Positions 43,204-54,304 are shown, numbered from the stretch's first letter. The stretch: DNA of 64,000 nt from Zasmidium citrigriseum (GCA_002786025.1 NHNW01000034.1:388113-452112), one strand, 5' to 3'. The notes: generated by a model not told the origin, from the sequence alone. Numbers and translations: made by a program.

Positions 43204-44393
43204 GTGTTCATGATACTGTCGGCTTTAGGGCTGTCGTTCTCCCACGTTCGGCTTTCGTTGGTGACGACGAAGCTGGTTGCGCAGCCGCCGAATACGGCTG
43301 ATGCTGGACGAGGCATGTCGATGCAGTTCCATTTGCCCTTGACGTCGCCGTCTTTGTCGGTATGTTGGCCACAATTCCCATGTTCTCCCCAGCCCCAGGC
43401 TAATACTTTCCCGGAGGGTGTCAGGCCAAGGCAGTGCTCGCTGCCTGCAGCAAAAGATTCCAGAAGAGGCAGCCCTGGTGGAGGCAGTTGACCATGATCA
43501 TGTCTACCCCATCCGATGAGCTTTCCAGACTCATAAAGCACATAGATGCTCCCCCAAGACGCCGCAACTTGCTTCCACCCAGGTACAGCTTTCGGCGCAT
43601 TCGCTCTGACACCAAATCGATCATTTCCATTCGGCCCCAAAATCAATAGCTTCCCCGTAGCCGACTCCCCAAAGACACAAGTAAAATCCTTCCCACAAAC
43701 AACATCCACCGCAAAGAACCCCACCTCCTCAATCCTCCTCGGCGTCCAACGATTCTCACTCGGTTTCCCAAGCTGCCCCTTCCGTCCCTTTCCCCATCCC
43801 CAAACCTCCCCATTCGAAAGCACAGCAACCGCATGACCCATACAAGAAGCCAGCTTCACAATACTGGTATTCTTGGGCGGGAAACCAGTCACAGGCGTCG
43901 GATGCCTCGCACAAGTAACTTCCTCTCCCAACCCCAGCTCTCCTGAATTCCCCGTCCCACACGCCATCAACATACCGCTTTTACATATCAGCAACGTCGC
44001 GCTCCATGTCGCCGTCACAAGGACCTCTGCGCGATCCTCAGCGATAAAATCTGGCGGGACTTGGACTTGTGTTAGTGAGGCTGAGCGGGTTTTGGCGGTT
44101 GTGGGACAGCGACCGTCGCTGTTGTGGCCTGAGGCGGCGAAGTTGCGGTTCCGGAAGAGGATTACTGTGTGGTTGCCACCAAAGGTTATGTGTTTTATGG
44201 GGGCGGGTGGGATCCCTGGGTGACTGATGACGAGGGAGGGGGAGGGGGTGTCTTCTGTGTTGCCTATGCCGAGTTGGCCTGAGCCGTTGGAGCCGAAGGC
44301 GTAGAGGTAGTGGGTTGCGGTGTTGTTGGATTTGGAGTCGATTGCTGATGAGTGGGAGCCGGCTGGGTGGAGGATGGTGTAGATGTCGTCCAT
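43200..44393 (-). CDS. ATS1: RCC1-repeat protein, Ats1/Kti13-like
   Basis: Seven-bladed RCC1-like propeller of 397 residues, single exon. Repeats are visible as YAFGSNGSGQLGIGN, ASGHNSDGRCP, ACGTGNSGELGLGEEV, VWGWGKGRKGQLG, IGWGRHDHGQLP and AWGWGEHGNCGQH. The size and the N-terminal FGSNGSGQLGIG fit yeast Ats1/Kti13, which pairs with Kti11/Dph3 in Elongator-dependent tRNA modification and diphthamide synthesis. Secretion or membrane signals are absent. Its stop codon (43202-43200) overlaps the RAD9 stop on the other strand. The Ats1 name is by family and length; another RCC1-type protein is possible. Confidence 0.82.
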   Translation of the reverse strand: MDDIYTILHPAGSHSSAIDSKSNNTATHYLYAFGSNGSGQLGIGNTEDTPSPSLVISHPGIPPAPIKHITFGGNHTVILFRNRNFAASGHNSDGRCPTTAKTRSASLTQVQVPPDFIAEDRAEVLVTATWSATLLICKSGMLMACGTGNSGELGLGEEVTCARHPTPVTGFPPKNTSIVKLASCMGHAVAVLSNGEVWGWGKGRKGQLGKPSENRWTPRRIEEVGFFAVDVVCGKDFTCVFGESATGKLLILGPNGNDRFGVRANAPKAVPGWKQVAASWGSIYVLYESGKLIGWGRHDHGQLPPPGLPLLESFAAGSEHCLGLTPSGKVLAWGWGEHGNCGQHTDKDGDVKGKWNCIDMPRPASAVFGGCATSFVVTNESRTWENDSPKADSIMNT

Positions 44394-44727
44394 TGTGAGG
44401 ATTGCTCGTCTCGAATCCTCAAATTAATACAACCTTCACATTATTCAAGAAAGGTAGCAACGAAATATGTTAAAGAACTGAGTAAAGAAACGAGCAATGA
44501 AGTGAGCGCTGAAGTCCAGCTGAGTTGCATTAGCGTGCACAAACTCAGCATAAGCCCGCACAACTTATGCAGACGGCAACACCCGAGCTCTTGGCACCAG
44601 CGGCACACGCCAGCACGAAATCTCAAGCTTCAGGAAGTCGCAATCCAACGCCGCAGCGCACGCACGAAACGACACCCCCCGACGACAATTCTCACGCCCA
44701 ACGAGTCGACGATTCCAACCACCCATC
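44394..44727. promoter_or_regulatory. Divergent promoter of ATS1-like gene and RPS16
   Basis: 334 bp between start codons. Contains the CA-rich ribosomal-protein leader on the RPS16 side (about 44570-44727) and AT-richer sequence on the ATS1 side. No specific site called. Confidence 0.4.
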
Positions 44728-45401
44728 ATGTCGACCGTCCAGAGCGTCCAGTGCTTCGGCAAGAAGAAGACGGCCACCGCGGTCGCACACTGCAAGCAGG
44801 GCAAGGGCCTTGTCAAGGTCAACGGCCGTCCTCTCGCCCTCGTCGAGCCCCAGGTGCTCCGATTCAAGGTCTACGAGCCCCTCCTCATCCTCGGTCTGGA
44901 CAAGTTCGGTAGGTCGCATTCTTTTTCAGGATAAATGGGATATTTCGGGGAGTTTGAAGATTGGGAAAGAGGCGGATGAGAATGTTTCGGAGAAGGATGC
45001 ATGGGATTAGAAGCGACTGGGAAAGACTGGACATGGAGGAGAGAATTTGCTATGAGGACAAATGCTGACGATGCACTGCAGCCGACGTTGACATCCGCGT
45101 CCGAGTCCGTGGTGGTGGTCACACTTCCCAGGTCTACGCCATCCGACAAGCCATTGCCAAGTCCATCGTAAGTATCTCGAGAGCCACGGCGACCGCATCT
45201 CCACGCGACAAGAACGCAGATCTAACAGCCCTGTAGATCGCCTACTACCAGAAGTACGTCGACGAGCACAGCAAGAACCAGCTCAAGCAGGCCCTCGTCG
45301 CATACGACCGTACCCTCCTCGTTGCCGACAACAGACGCTGCGAGCCCAAGAAGTTCGGCGGTCCAGGTGCCCGCGCCCGTTACCAGAAGTCTTACCGGTA
45401 G
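44728..45401 (+). CDS. RPS16: 40S ribosomal protein S16 (uS9)
   Basis: Three exons, 44728-44908, 45082-45167 and 45237-45401, encode 143 residues, exactly the eukaryotic length. Sequence is highly conserved: [60 protein letters not shown] and the C-terminal [17 protein letters not shown] whose Arg tail contacts initiator tRNA in the P site. Intron 1 is long for this window (173 nt) and intron 2 is 69 nt. I checked intron 1 for a C/D snoRNA and did not find good boxes. Very confident. Confidence 0.98.
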
Positions 45402-45697
45402 ACGCTTTCACGAACTGGGGAAAAGCAGCGAATGGAGCAGACGGATGTGGGTTCTGGTTTGCAGCATGGCTTTGGGCGCACTTACGGAGACGCTGCTACG
45501 TGTGCAATGTGCAAGTGGAATGCGCATATGATTCTAGCATACGCGTCAGGCTCACGGTATTGAGCTGAAGCAAATCGAAGGTTCTTCTCGTCCAAAGATG
45601 TTTACACAGTTTCCCACTCGCGGCTGGCTGGTAAAGCACAGCTCTGCCAACGCCAGACGCCTCGCTATTGAAAAATGATCAAACAGTGGCCCATAAT

Positions 45698-46672
45698 TCA
45701 ATCCGCGCCGGCCTCAGCATCAGAATCGTCGTGAGCACCATTCGTCGTACTCCGTCTCCCATTTGCCGACCTCCTCCCACCAGCATTATTCCTCGCGGCC
45801 TTCTCCCCCACAGGCGGCGCATCCACCCACTCCGTCTTACACTCCTTGCATTGCTGCTGCCCACCCTGCGCGCGAAACATATTATTCACACACTGCTCAT
45901 GCGCCCTCACATTACACGGCAGATTCGGACACCTCTGCCCCTTGGTCACAATCTGCTTACAAGCCGCACACATCTTAATCCTGGTCCTCGGCTCCTCATC
46001 CTCGTCCACATCCTCCCCGTCCTCATTATACATATCGATCAACCAGTTCCGCAACTCCATCAAACCCCTCTCAGTCAGAGAGTAAAACCCCTTCTGACTG
46101 AGCTCAAACCATCCCTCATCCACCATACTGCTGAGGACCTTCTCCGCCTGCCCCATGGTGAGCGAGGCAACCGCGCCCTCGCCCTGCGTCCTCTGTCCAG
46201 AATCCCTCCTGCCCTCTCCCGGCGCCTTGGCAAGCTTAACAGCATCCATACTCCTCACCGCGCACACCTCCGCCCTTGGCGTATTGTACGTATCAAACAT
46301 CGCATCCAAACACCTCTTCACAAACGCAATTTCATCCGGCCCATGCGTCGTCGCCAACTGCGTCAAGGCATCGCTCGTCGTGTTCACCAAAGCATAGATC
46401 GTCTCTCTCGTAGTCTGATGAAGCGAGGTCTGGATCTGGTAGTCGAAGGGCGAGATGTTGTCGTTGATGGTGTGGATGTAGGTCTTGAAGTCTTCTTCCG
46501 TAATGTCGTTTTCGAGCGTGGGCCGGTTGGGGGTGTGCGCTGTCTGGATTGCGGCTAGGAGGGGTTTTGCGGTGGTGTAGGTTATTGTCGGGAGGGAGAG
46601 GAGGGCTTGCAGGAAGGCGCGGTGGGTGTTGTTGTAGGTGCCTGTTGATGCTCCATTCTCGTCGTCCGACAT
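45698..46672 (-). CDS. NSE1: SMC5/6 complex subunit Nse1 (RING-like E3)
   Basis: 324 residues, single exon. The N-terminal half has the winged-helix character of Nse1 (HRAFLQALLSLPTITYTTAK, ISPFDYQIQTSLHQTT, IYALVNTTSDALTQLAT), including the winged-helix segment EGWFELSQKGFYSLTERGLM. The C-terminal variant RING (about residues 235-280) shows CAACKQIVTKGQRCPN, CNVRAHEQCVNNMF and QCKECKTEW, a C4HC3 arrangement. Nse1 pairs with Nse3/MAGE in the SMC5/6 complex for recombination and replication-fork repair. The C-terminal tail is basic and serine-rich with an acidic end (DDSDAEAGAD). Convergent with RPS16 (296 bp apart) and divergent from the MAPEG gene. Confidence 0.93.
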   Translation of the reverse strand: MSDDENGASTGTYNNTHRAFLQALLSLPTITYTTAKPLLAAIQTAHTPNRPTLENDITEEDFKTYIHTINDNISPFDYQIQTSLHQTTRETIYALVNTTSDALTQLATTHGPDEIAFVKRCLDAMFDTYNTPRAEVCAVRSMDAVKLAKAPGEGRRDSGQRTQGEGAVASLTMGQAEKVLSSMVDEGWFELSQKGFYSLTERGLMELRNWLIDMYNEDGEDVDEDEEPRTRIKMCAACKQIVTKGQRCPNLPCNVRAHEQCVNNMFRAQGGQQQCKECKTEWVDAPPVGEKAARNNAGGRRSANGRRSTTNGAHDDSDAEAGAD

Positions 46673-47139
46673 GGCGGCGGCGGTGGTGGTGGTGTTGTTG
46701 GAAGTGAGGTTGCACGAAGATGTCGCGGGAGACGCGCTGCGCGTCGAGGTGAAGTCGGAGTCGGGCGAACTTCAGCTCCTTTCCCACTTCACTTCCTCCC
46801 TCGCAAGGACAACCAGGTCTGGATAACGGCACAATCGAGGCATAAGATGTTTATGTCTCCGTCTCTTTGCACATTTTAGTCATCTGTACCCTGGCGTCGA
46901 CGACACTTGCTGCCTTTTGCGGACGTCCATACTAAGAAGAGCGACATTCACTCGCTTCGAATGCGAGGTGACTTTCCTATATAAACCCATTGCTTCGCTC
47001 ACTTACACGCCATTTGATAGCTCAGCAGCTATTAATCACACAGCAATCACAGCGGCTCGACAGAGACCAGACGGAGCTCAAGGGCAAGAGGCATAACGGC
47101 ATCTCGAACACGTTGATCGAGCCTAATAGACTGATCAAC
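46673..47139. promoter_or_regulatory. Divergent promoter of NSE1 and MAPEG gene
   Basis: 467 bp. A TATATAAA-like element at about 46977-46984 lies on the MAPEG side with a plausible core-promoter spacing to the ATG at 47140. Nothing else recognised. Confidence 0.45.
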
Positions 47140-47721
47140 ATGGCATCCTTTCTCTCTACCACCAACTTCAGCATGTGGACGATACCAGCTTTCTGGGTAA
47201 GCCGATCTCGATGAATGGATACGCCTCCATCTGCTCCTCAACCATATGTCACTTGAAACCCATACTTACCCACCTTCAAACAGATCATAAGCATGATCCC
47301 CCGAGCCCACGGCAAATCCCTCTACTCCAAAGCAACCTCATCTCCCAACAAGAAAGAAACCCCCTCCGAAGGCTTCGACAACCGCGCTCCCCGCTCCTTC
47401 ACCAAGATCGTCGAGGCCGACAAAACCCTCGATCCGGCCATCAAAGCCCGCATCCTCCGAGCAGAGGCAGCTTTTGATAACGGTTTCGAGAACTTTGGAC
47501 CCTACTGTGCTGCGATCGTGGCTGCTAATGCGGCGAGGCTGGATACGAGTCTTGTGAATGGGATTTCGTTGGCGTATTTGGCTACGAGGGTGGCGTATAA
47601 TCATTTTTATGATGTTGGGGAGACGCAGACGCTTGCTGGGATGAGGTCGGGGGCGTATTTGGGTGGGTTGTTGATGTTGTTTCATTTGTTTGTTAAGGCG
47701 GGGAGTGAGTTGAGTAAGTAG
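47140..47721 (+). CDS. MAPEG-family membrane protein
   Basis: Membrane-associated eicosanoid/glutathione metabolism family. Exons 47140-47196 and 47284-47721 with an 87-nt phase-0 intron give 164 residues, within the family size. Helices: residues ~10-25 (MWTIPAFWIISMIPRA), ~85-105 (GPYCAAIVAANAAR), ~110-125 (NGISLAYLATRVAYNHFY) and ~135-155 (GAYLGGLLMLFHLFVKAG). The family signature is visible as ARILRAEAAFDNGFENFGP (RAxxAxxNxxE) and ATRVAYNHFYDVG. Fungal members of this kind are uncharacterised; glutathione-dependent activity is possible but unproven. Short N-terminal exon (57 nt). Confidence 0.9.
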
Positions 47722-48405
47722 ATCATATGCTTCTTGGATGAAGCGTTCGCAGCCTGGAAGGCTTCAAAGTACGCTGAAGGGGAGTAGGAGAATCTGAAGG
47801 GCGATAGATATCCAAAAGACTTGCTTACCTCGATGGAGATGTTTGCCTGCTTCCTCTTTAGACTTTTGGAATCGACATGCTCTTCTGCCTTTATTGTCCT
47901 GCTGCCAGAGACACGATGACTGCCACAGAGCCTGCCCTTTGGACCTATTAAATCAGAGAAGCACACTATCGGGTCGTCCGTCGCAGTCATCGATGTTGCG
48001 TCTCGGGAAATCCGATGTCCGCGGCATGCGTGGAACTCGCCGGTCTCTGCTGTCTCTTCTCCCTAGACACGCATCATCAGCTGTGCAACTGGATCCTGCC
48101 ACGAGATCTGCATACTGAATTCAACGTCGATCTCGATGTTGGCGTGCCGGGTCCTTGGCTGCTGGCCGTCGGCTCGGAGGGGAAGCTTCTTGTTGACTTG
48201 TGTTAGGCCAAAGCAGACATCGTCTCGACCGACCATGACAGCGATGGAATTCATTCACCTCTTTGACATCTTACCTTCGACATCTCTCCATGTTGCCTCA
48301 TCCTTCATGGATTGCTGTCAAAACCACATGCTTCCAGAGGGATACCCCCTTAACAACGCTCCCTACAGCAAACCTTTATAGCCAACCTCTACCATCGCCA
48401 ACTCG
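47722..48405. other. Intergenic, nothing recognised
   Basis: 3' UTR of the MAPEG gene and upstream region of the tRNA locus. No supportable frame. Confidence 0.45.
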
Positions 48406-48482
48406 TCCAATCTGGCCTAATGGTAAGGCGTCGCTTTGCGCTCGGCGCGGTAGAAAATGCTGGTTCGACTCCGGCGATTGGA
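48406..48482 (+). tRNA. tRNA-like gene, isotype not assignable
   Basis: 77 nt with a perfect 7-bp acceptor stem (TCCAATC / GATTGGA), a D-arm GCCT-AATGGTA-AGGC, an A-box-like TGGCCTAATGG, and a T-arm GCTGG-TTCGACT-CCGGC with B-box GGTTCGACTCC. A TTTTT run follows within about 10 nt (Pol III terminator). The anticodon arm is unusual: the best stem is GCGTCG / CGGCGC enclosing a nine-base loop CTTTGCGCT, or, counting an inner C-T mismatch, a seven-base loop with TGC at the anticodon position. The variable region is about 11 nt. It is either an atypical tRNA (TGC would mean Ala, but the acceptor stem is unlike Ala) or a tRNA pseudogene. Confidence 0.7.
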
Positions 48483-49381
48483 ATCTATCTTTTTGTCGCC
48501 AATTTGGCCTCCAGGATTCGGACATTGGCATCCTGCTTTTCTCCTTTCAGCGAGTGAGAGCAACAGGTCGTTCAGGTGCGTTGAATAGCAGGGCGAATTG
48601 AGAAAGGTTTTGGGCAGAACGTTGCTATCGACCTGAGGCTTTCGGAAGGCTGTGTATGCAGGTCTTCCAATCGTATTCGCATGTGAACTGAGCACCTGGA
48701 GCTTGTTCCACTGATCCTGGGGTGAGATTCGAATGCGATCAAGCATGGCGAGATTCTGCATTGCGCTCATGTGCCGGAAAGTGTGGTTGTTGCTCCGCTT
48801 GCAGACTCGGAAGTAGTCTCACTTATCCTCCGACGAGCAGGCAATGTCTTTCTCTCTCATTTGAAGCCATGGAGCGTCGAGATACTTAAAAGTACGCCGC
48901 CTCGTTGTATGCGTACCATGCGTATAGACACAGAGCTCCAATCGAGCATCCTCGCATCCATCGTCAAAACACCGGTTCAACTCGGATCTTCCTTTCTTCC
49001 GTGATTTGACGACCATTCTAGAATCAGCCTTGCGCCCTTTTAGTACCACAGTAGCCTGGTTCTTAAACTGAGACAAGCCTTTTCTAGACCGCCCGAGCCC
49101 AATTCCGTTGCTCCCCATTGCTGGAGTTACGGATTCGATGTGTCCGTGTTCGTTCGCCTGATTGGATTTGAGGTTGAGGTGATTATTGATCTGGGTTGTG
49201 GTGATCGTAGGGCAATCGCCGAATGTCCCGAATCGGCCGCGGTTGTGAGGTATTTGTGTTGTAGGTGTTAAGTATATATGTTGCAAGGCCAAGACTGAGG
49301 TTTGGTTGTTGGAGGTTGTACATTCGCTTCCGGTCTCGAAATATTCATTCCTTTCGAACAGATCAGTCACTCCTTCTCGAA
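48483..49381. other. Intergenic, nothing recognised
   Basis: No supported frame; a long minus-strand frame at 48819-49436 overlaps the next gene and shows no domain. The last ~150 bases are probably the leader of the gene at 49382. Confidence 0.4.
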
Positions 49382-49883
49382 ATGGCAGCAGCAATCGCAG
49401 CGGCCGGAAGGGTCTTCTCGGCGGTAAGACATCCATCGTCCTCCTCTTCGAAGCCTCGCACTTTCACTGACGAATCCACAGATCGCCTGCAAAGTAATCT
49501 GCGGCAAACTCCCCAAAACCAACTCCCTCGACCCCGCCGTCTGGAACAAATGGACCGAAGGCCTCGTCCCCAAAGACATCATCATCGACACGCCCTTCGT
49601 GGACATGGTCATCTTCCACCCCAACTCCAGCATTCCAGGGAACTACACCGGCGCCACGGCGAACCTGACGACCAGCTCGACGATCGTTCCTGGTCTGCAT
49701 CTTGGCCACTTCTTCGACACGACGGATTTGTTCCATGTGGTGTTTGGTGACTGGATCAGGGTCGATGTGTCCGCTCCTGAAGAGGTGAAGGAGTTATTCC
49801 AGGGATTGGATGAGGCGTTTGATGATGGAAAGGTGGATTACCAGGAGTTGACGCAGTTGATTGCGAACCTTACCGAGGCATAG
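49382..49883 (+). CDS. Small unrecognised protein
   Basis: Exons 49382-49423 and 49482-49883 across a 58-nt phase-0 intron give 147 residues. I do not recognise the family. The N-terminus is alanine-rich (MAAAIAAAGRVFSA). The middle contains NKWTEGLVPKDIIIDTPFVD and an NxT/NxS-rich stretch with NSSIPGNYTGATANLTTSST. The C-terminal segment KELFQGLDEAFDDGKVDYQEL looks like a degenerate EF-hand (acidic loop followed by a helix) but lacks a canonical loop start. The clean splice and sustained frame support coding. It lies just upstream of the repeat array at 49936-50150. Confidence 0.65.
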
Positions 49884-49935
49884 TGGGTGGTGGACGACGT
49901 TCGTGGTGGCCAGAGGAGTCGGTGTGAGAGGAGGA

Positions 49936-50150
49936 GGGACGTGGATCCAGTGTCTGAGATCGAGTTGACCTGCCCATGTTGTATGGGACGTGGATTGAAC
50001 CGCTCGGACGAAGTTGACCTGCCCGCGCTGTACGGAATAGAGGGACGTGGATTGAACTCCTGTGATTGTTTCGACCTGCCCATTTCGCATGGGACGTGGA
50101 TTGAACGTCCAGGAATGAGTAGACCTGCCCTGTGTTGTGTTCTTAATGTG
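49936..50150 (+). repeat. Interspaced repeat array with constant 15-nt spacers
   Basis: Two constant elements alternate: A = GACCTGCCC and B = GGGACGTGGATTGAAC. B(partial, last bases diverged) 49936-49951; spacer 49952-49966; A..B 49967-50000; spacer 50001-50015; A..B 50016-50057; spacer 50058-50072; A..B 50073-50106; spacer 50107-50121; A(partial) from 50122. Every spacer between B and the next A is exactly 15 nt and the spacers differ in sequence. Inside a unit, 9 variable bases (17 in the second) separate A and B, and in units 1 and 3 they form a small palindrome CCCAT-N5-ATGGG. The 49/57-nt period is not a multiple of three, arguing against a coding repeat. It resembles CRISPR geometry superficially but sits in a fungal genome without cas genes. 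Confidence 0.85.
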
Positions 50151-53100
50151 TAAATAGCCATCGATTGTAGTCGAATCGCGAATCGACCTCTCGCATGAAT
50201 CCGTTAGATGGGCTGATTGTATGTTAGACAAGACAATACCTCTGAAGCCCGATGGTCCGTTCGATCACTCAATGGGCTGGCCGGAGAGCTCTTTTTCACG
50301 ACGCCCACTAAAAGTACTCGACGGCGCCAGCCTTCGCTTCGCAGGACTTGATGCTTCTCTCTGAAAGAGCACCTCTGTTGCCCAATTCAGCTCTTTCAAG
50401 CTCTTCGTAGAAGCATGACCTGGCGCAGCAAAGGCCCAAAGCCATGGGTGCAGCCTTCAGTCGAATCGTGAGCAACTCAACTCTCATCCTTGAGACGAGT
50501 GACATTGCTCGATATGTCATAACTGACTTCTGTCGGCAAATCTAGCCAGAGCATGTTGGCTGGGTCAGGCACCGGCTAAGCAAGTGCTTGTGCCTGCGCT
50601 AGTCCCTTTATTCCAAGTGTCCATGATACGGCGTTCGGTATTTCAATGTCACCTCTTCTTCGCACAGCTGCCGCTGACAGTGCTCTTGACCGCGGTTTTC
50701 CAAGGTAGGATGATGGCGGCGCTTCAGCAGCCATGAAGGGACAGAAGGGCGACCGCGTTGGACGACTTCCTGCTCCTAGCGATTTTCCTGTCATGAGGCT
50801 AACGAAGCATCGGCGTCTTTGTCGATGCTAGCGGTTCGATCAAACTGCAATGGTTTGTTGTGGAACTCAAAGACTTACCTTCCCTTCGCCTGCTCTTGTA
50901 ACTGCGAGACTGCAAGTATGGGTCTTTTGAAGAAGATCAGTTGACTTCCACCAACAAGTGATCTCTACGAAGAGCAATACTTGACAAACGGACGTCTCGA
51001 AGGCTTCGCTGTCTTCTGGTCATGCTCTCGGCTCTTCCAGGACTTTCTGACGGTGAGAAAGGGATTGCGGATTAGACCAAAGGGAGTGGTCCAGCTCTTG
51101 TTGCCTGATGACTGAGGAATCATTTGTGAAGGAGAAAATCGCATCATCCACTGGGGAATGTGTGTGGTTGTCTTTTCAACTGGCACCTCGCCAGCAGTCG
51201 GATGGTGAGAGGCTGGACAGCTGCCCTGGAAGGGGCTGTTGACGATGTTTGCTCTGAACGCTGTCCCTGGCCATCCTCGTATGTCAATATCCACCGTGGT
51301 ACCGATCGTTGCACGGCACTGGTGTCAATTTTCTCGTCCTGGAACGGTATCATCGCAAGCAAGGAAGGGTTCGAGCTCGAGAAGGCGGGAATTGGCGGTC
51401 AGGTCGCGACGTTCCAATCGATTCGTGGCGTTCGAGGATCGGTGTTCGTACAAGATCATGGCCTGTGGGCTCAATCGCAGTAAGGTACGGTCATAATGAG
51501 GGTGATAGAGTTCTTCGTCGCATCGTTGCAGCAATACCCATCACCGCCGAACAATCTCCCACTCCTTCTACCCAATGCCAACGATCTGTCGAGACGAGTG
51601 TCCCATGTCAATCTTCTCAATCAGGATGTGAACGCATGCCGGTGTCGATGAAGTAGTGTAGAAGAAGAGCGATGGACCGTGTGGCCGCGTCTATGCAGGA
51701 TGTCTCCGTAATGACAAGCGCCCGGATGAACGAGTCGTGGTCCGGAAGGATCCACGTCGACCACCACCTGGCACCAAGTTGACCAGACTCTTCAACACTT
51801 GTTAATGCAAGGTCTTTCTCAACTCTCAGTAAAGAAGACCTCCTGAGCAAACCGGGCCTGATTACTCCTCCCGTCCACTGCCTTCCCCGTACGGAACACC
51901 GCCATGTGATCCGCCATCCCGTCTTCTCGGCTCCGGGTGGCAAGGCCAACAACACACTCCACTGCCGACCACCTCACATCCACATGCCGAACGTGCATGT
52001 CTAGTCCTGGCCCCAACCACGCCGCAGACCAACATGAAGAAGAAATTGACGGCGTCATGCAAGTCATCTTGGTGCCAGCAGCAGCAAGCCTAGCAAGGAA
52101 GCAAGCCTTGACAAAGCTCCTGTCAGACCATCCCATCCCGGTAGCGGCATCATGCCAGATTGACTTCACATGTTCCTCGACACACCAGCCACAGCTAGCA
52201 AGCAATCCTCAATCCTGGTATCCTTCGACACGGGGGAATAACGAAACCCAACTCCGCGGCTACCGACACACGGTGACGCCGTGCTCCGAATCTCTAGCCT
52301 TGCGCTGGCAATACACTTTTCGCTTCACCGGCAAGCGTCGCATGGTCAGGCAGCCACACGCATCCAAGTAGCATTTTCCCTGAACGTCACGATCACGCCA
52401 ACATAGCGGCGGGTAGAAGGATAGCGTGGGCAGGTCAGCGCGATGCGATGACTCGCATTAGAGCCATCTGCTCTCCATGAAATCCTGACGGCAAAGGATC
52501 GCGCTTAGGGTAGTACGGACGCCGTCACCGTCCGGGTTACCTGACGGTCGGGTCTGCGCTTGTCGACCAGGCTAGACAGGGCCATAGTAGGTTCGAGGCA
52601 GCGTGGAAGGTAGAAAGCAGTTGGGTTCAGTCGTCGGGATTTCGCAAAGTCCAGCACCGGTGAAGCGCATGGGGATATGAGCTATTTTTTCTCCATCCAC
52701 TTTCCGGAAGAGGAAGTAGGCGAGCAGACTTCACCTCCGTTGTTATCAGGAGAAGATGGGCATGATGACAGGTCGCGGGAAGGAAGGAAGAAGAACAATC
52801 TAGCGCCCATGACGCCAGAGCTACTGTAAGCGAAGAGCCATTCGATCCATCCCGAGCTGCAGGTCCCATCGTCGTCAGCAGCGAAGAAGAAAAAAGGGCA
52901 AGCGCCAGATATCCGAGAAGGAAGAAGTCGAACTAGTACTGCGAACGGGTACGTATATCAGTTCAGCCAGCCATATCCGCAACGGCGTCACCACATCCAT
53001 CCAAAGCAAGCAAGCTAGTCTAGCACCTCCACCGTCAATCAACCAAGCCTTGTCCGCCTGCGACTCGCCTACGCCGCCGTTCCTGTCGTGCAACCCTCAC

Positions 53101-54304
53101 TAAAAACAAACCCGCTGCCGCCATCTCAGATCCGCGTGCCTCACCGTCGTAAGCACTATACATTCGGCACTTGGTCGCATAGCGCAATCCACCACCAGCA
53201 ACCGGCAGGTCTCCTAGCGCAACATACGTGCAGCGTACAAAAGCAGCCTTAGCCTCACGCTTTCCATTCCCACGGCGCTGCGTCCGTCGCGTGGTAGGAG
53301 TTCCTGGTTCTTGGGTTCAAAAGTGATTGGCGACCTCTCGACACCATTTTAATGCCGAACCATCGTTTCACCACCATCACCACCAGCGCTATCAAGGCCT
53401 TCCAAGCTGGTCCTCAAACGGCAAATCCAGAGGCGCGCGGTGGTATTTAGTCTATGACATCGTCTTGTTTAAAAAAGGGCCTGGCTTCTTGATAGTGTGC
53501 TATGGTGTATTTCTTCTCTCTTCTGAGTTCCTTGCAAGCCCATCCTCTACAAGTACAAGTAGCTGTCCTTTTCCCCCCTTTGCTCTTGCTTCCTCCATCT
53601 TCCTCCTCCAGCTACTTTTTGGGTGTTCGAAAATGCAGATGCCATATGCTGAATGCAAGAATTAACAAAACTCGAGAATCCCCTTTGCCCGACTGCACAG
53701 CAGACACAAACGCCGAATCGAATGAGCGACCAACAACAAAAGAAGCAAAAGCAGAAAAAAGACAATCTCCCATAATAATTCCTCCTCGAAGAAACCGGCC
53801 CAACCGATTCCTCGCGCAAAACTTCTAACAAAGAACTTTCTGCCTCCGCGCAGCCAGAGGATTTCGTATGGTATCACCGGCCGTTAGAACTTCTTGTGGC
53901 ATGCCCTCTTCCCGAAAAGCAGAGCTTCCGCCGTAAAACACGTCAAGCTTCGTGCATGCACGCCTGTGCGAAACCACCGCATGCTGAATGTACACCCCAG
54001 CCGCAAAAGAAACGCACACAACACCGGTCTCCGTTGTTCCCAGGGAAAATTGGTTCGCTTTAACCCGCTCCAGCGATGCGACAGGCTCCACGCAAATGCA
54101 GAATCGCCCCTCTCTCGGCTTTCACTAAAATGAAATCCTCCGCACGGTACCGATGATTGATGGCGAGAGCGACGTCCATCTCGAAATGGGTTCAAGTCGA
54201 CGAGAGTGGTGGTTGGGTGGTTTATTGCTGCTGATATGCTTGGCTGGCGCCTGAATCATGCGCTACACGAAGGTCAATACCAACTCACACACAATGCAGG
54301 AGTG
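50151..54304. other. 4.2 kb gene-poor region
   Basis: No frame with recognisable domain on either strand. Frames at about 51160-51483, 51617-51955 and 51819-52205 overlap antisense to each other. The right end (about 53300-54300) is pyrimidine/purine-skewed and may include the 3' UTR of the CON7-like gene. Non-coding RNA genes cannot be excluded. Confidence 0.4.

Noticed and set aside
44909..45081. snoRNA inside RPS16 intron 1
   Set aside because: The intron is long and ribosomal-protein introns often host snoRNAs, but only weak C-box-like (GATGAGA) and D-box-like (CTGA) sequences are seen without a terminal stem.
49936..50150. CRISPR array
   Set aside because: The B element looks like a CRISPR repeat end and spacers are regular, but spacers are only 15 nt, repeats vary internally, the surrounding genes are eukaryotic with introns and no cas gene is present. 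Reported instead as an unusual repeat array.
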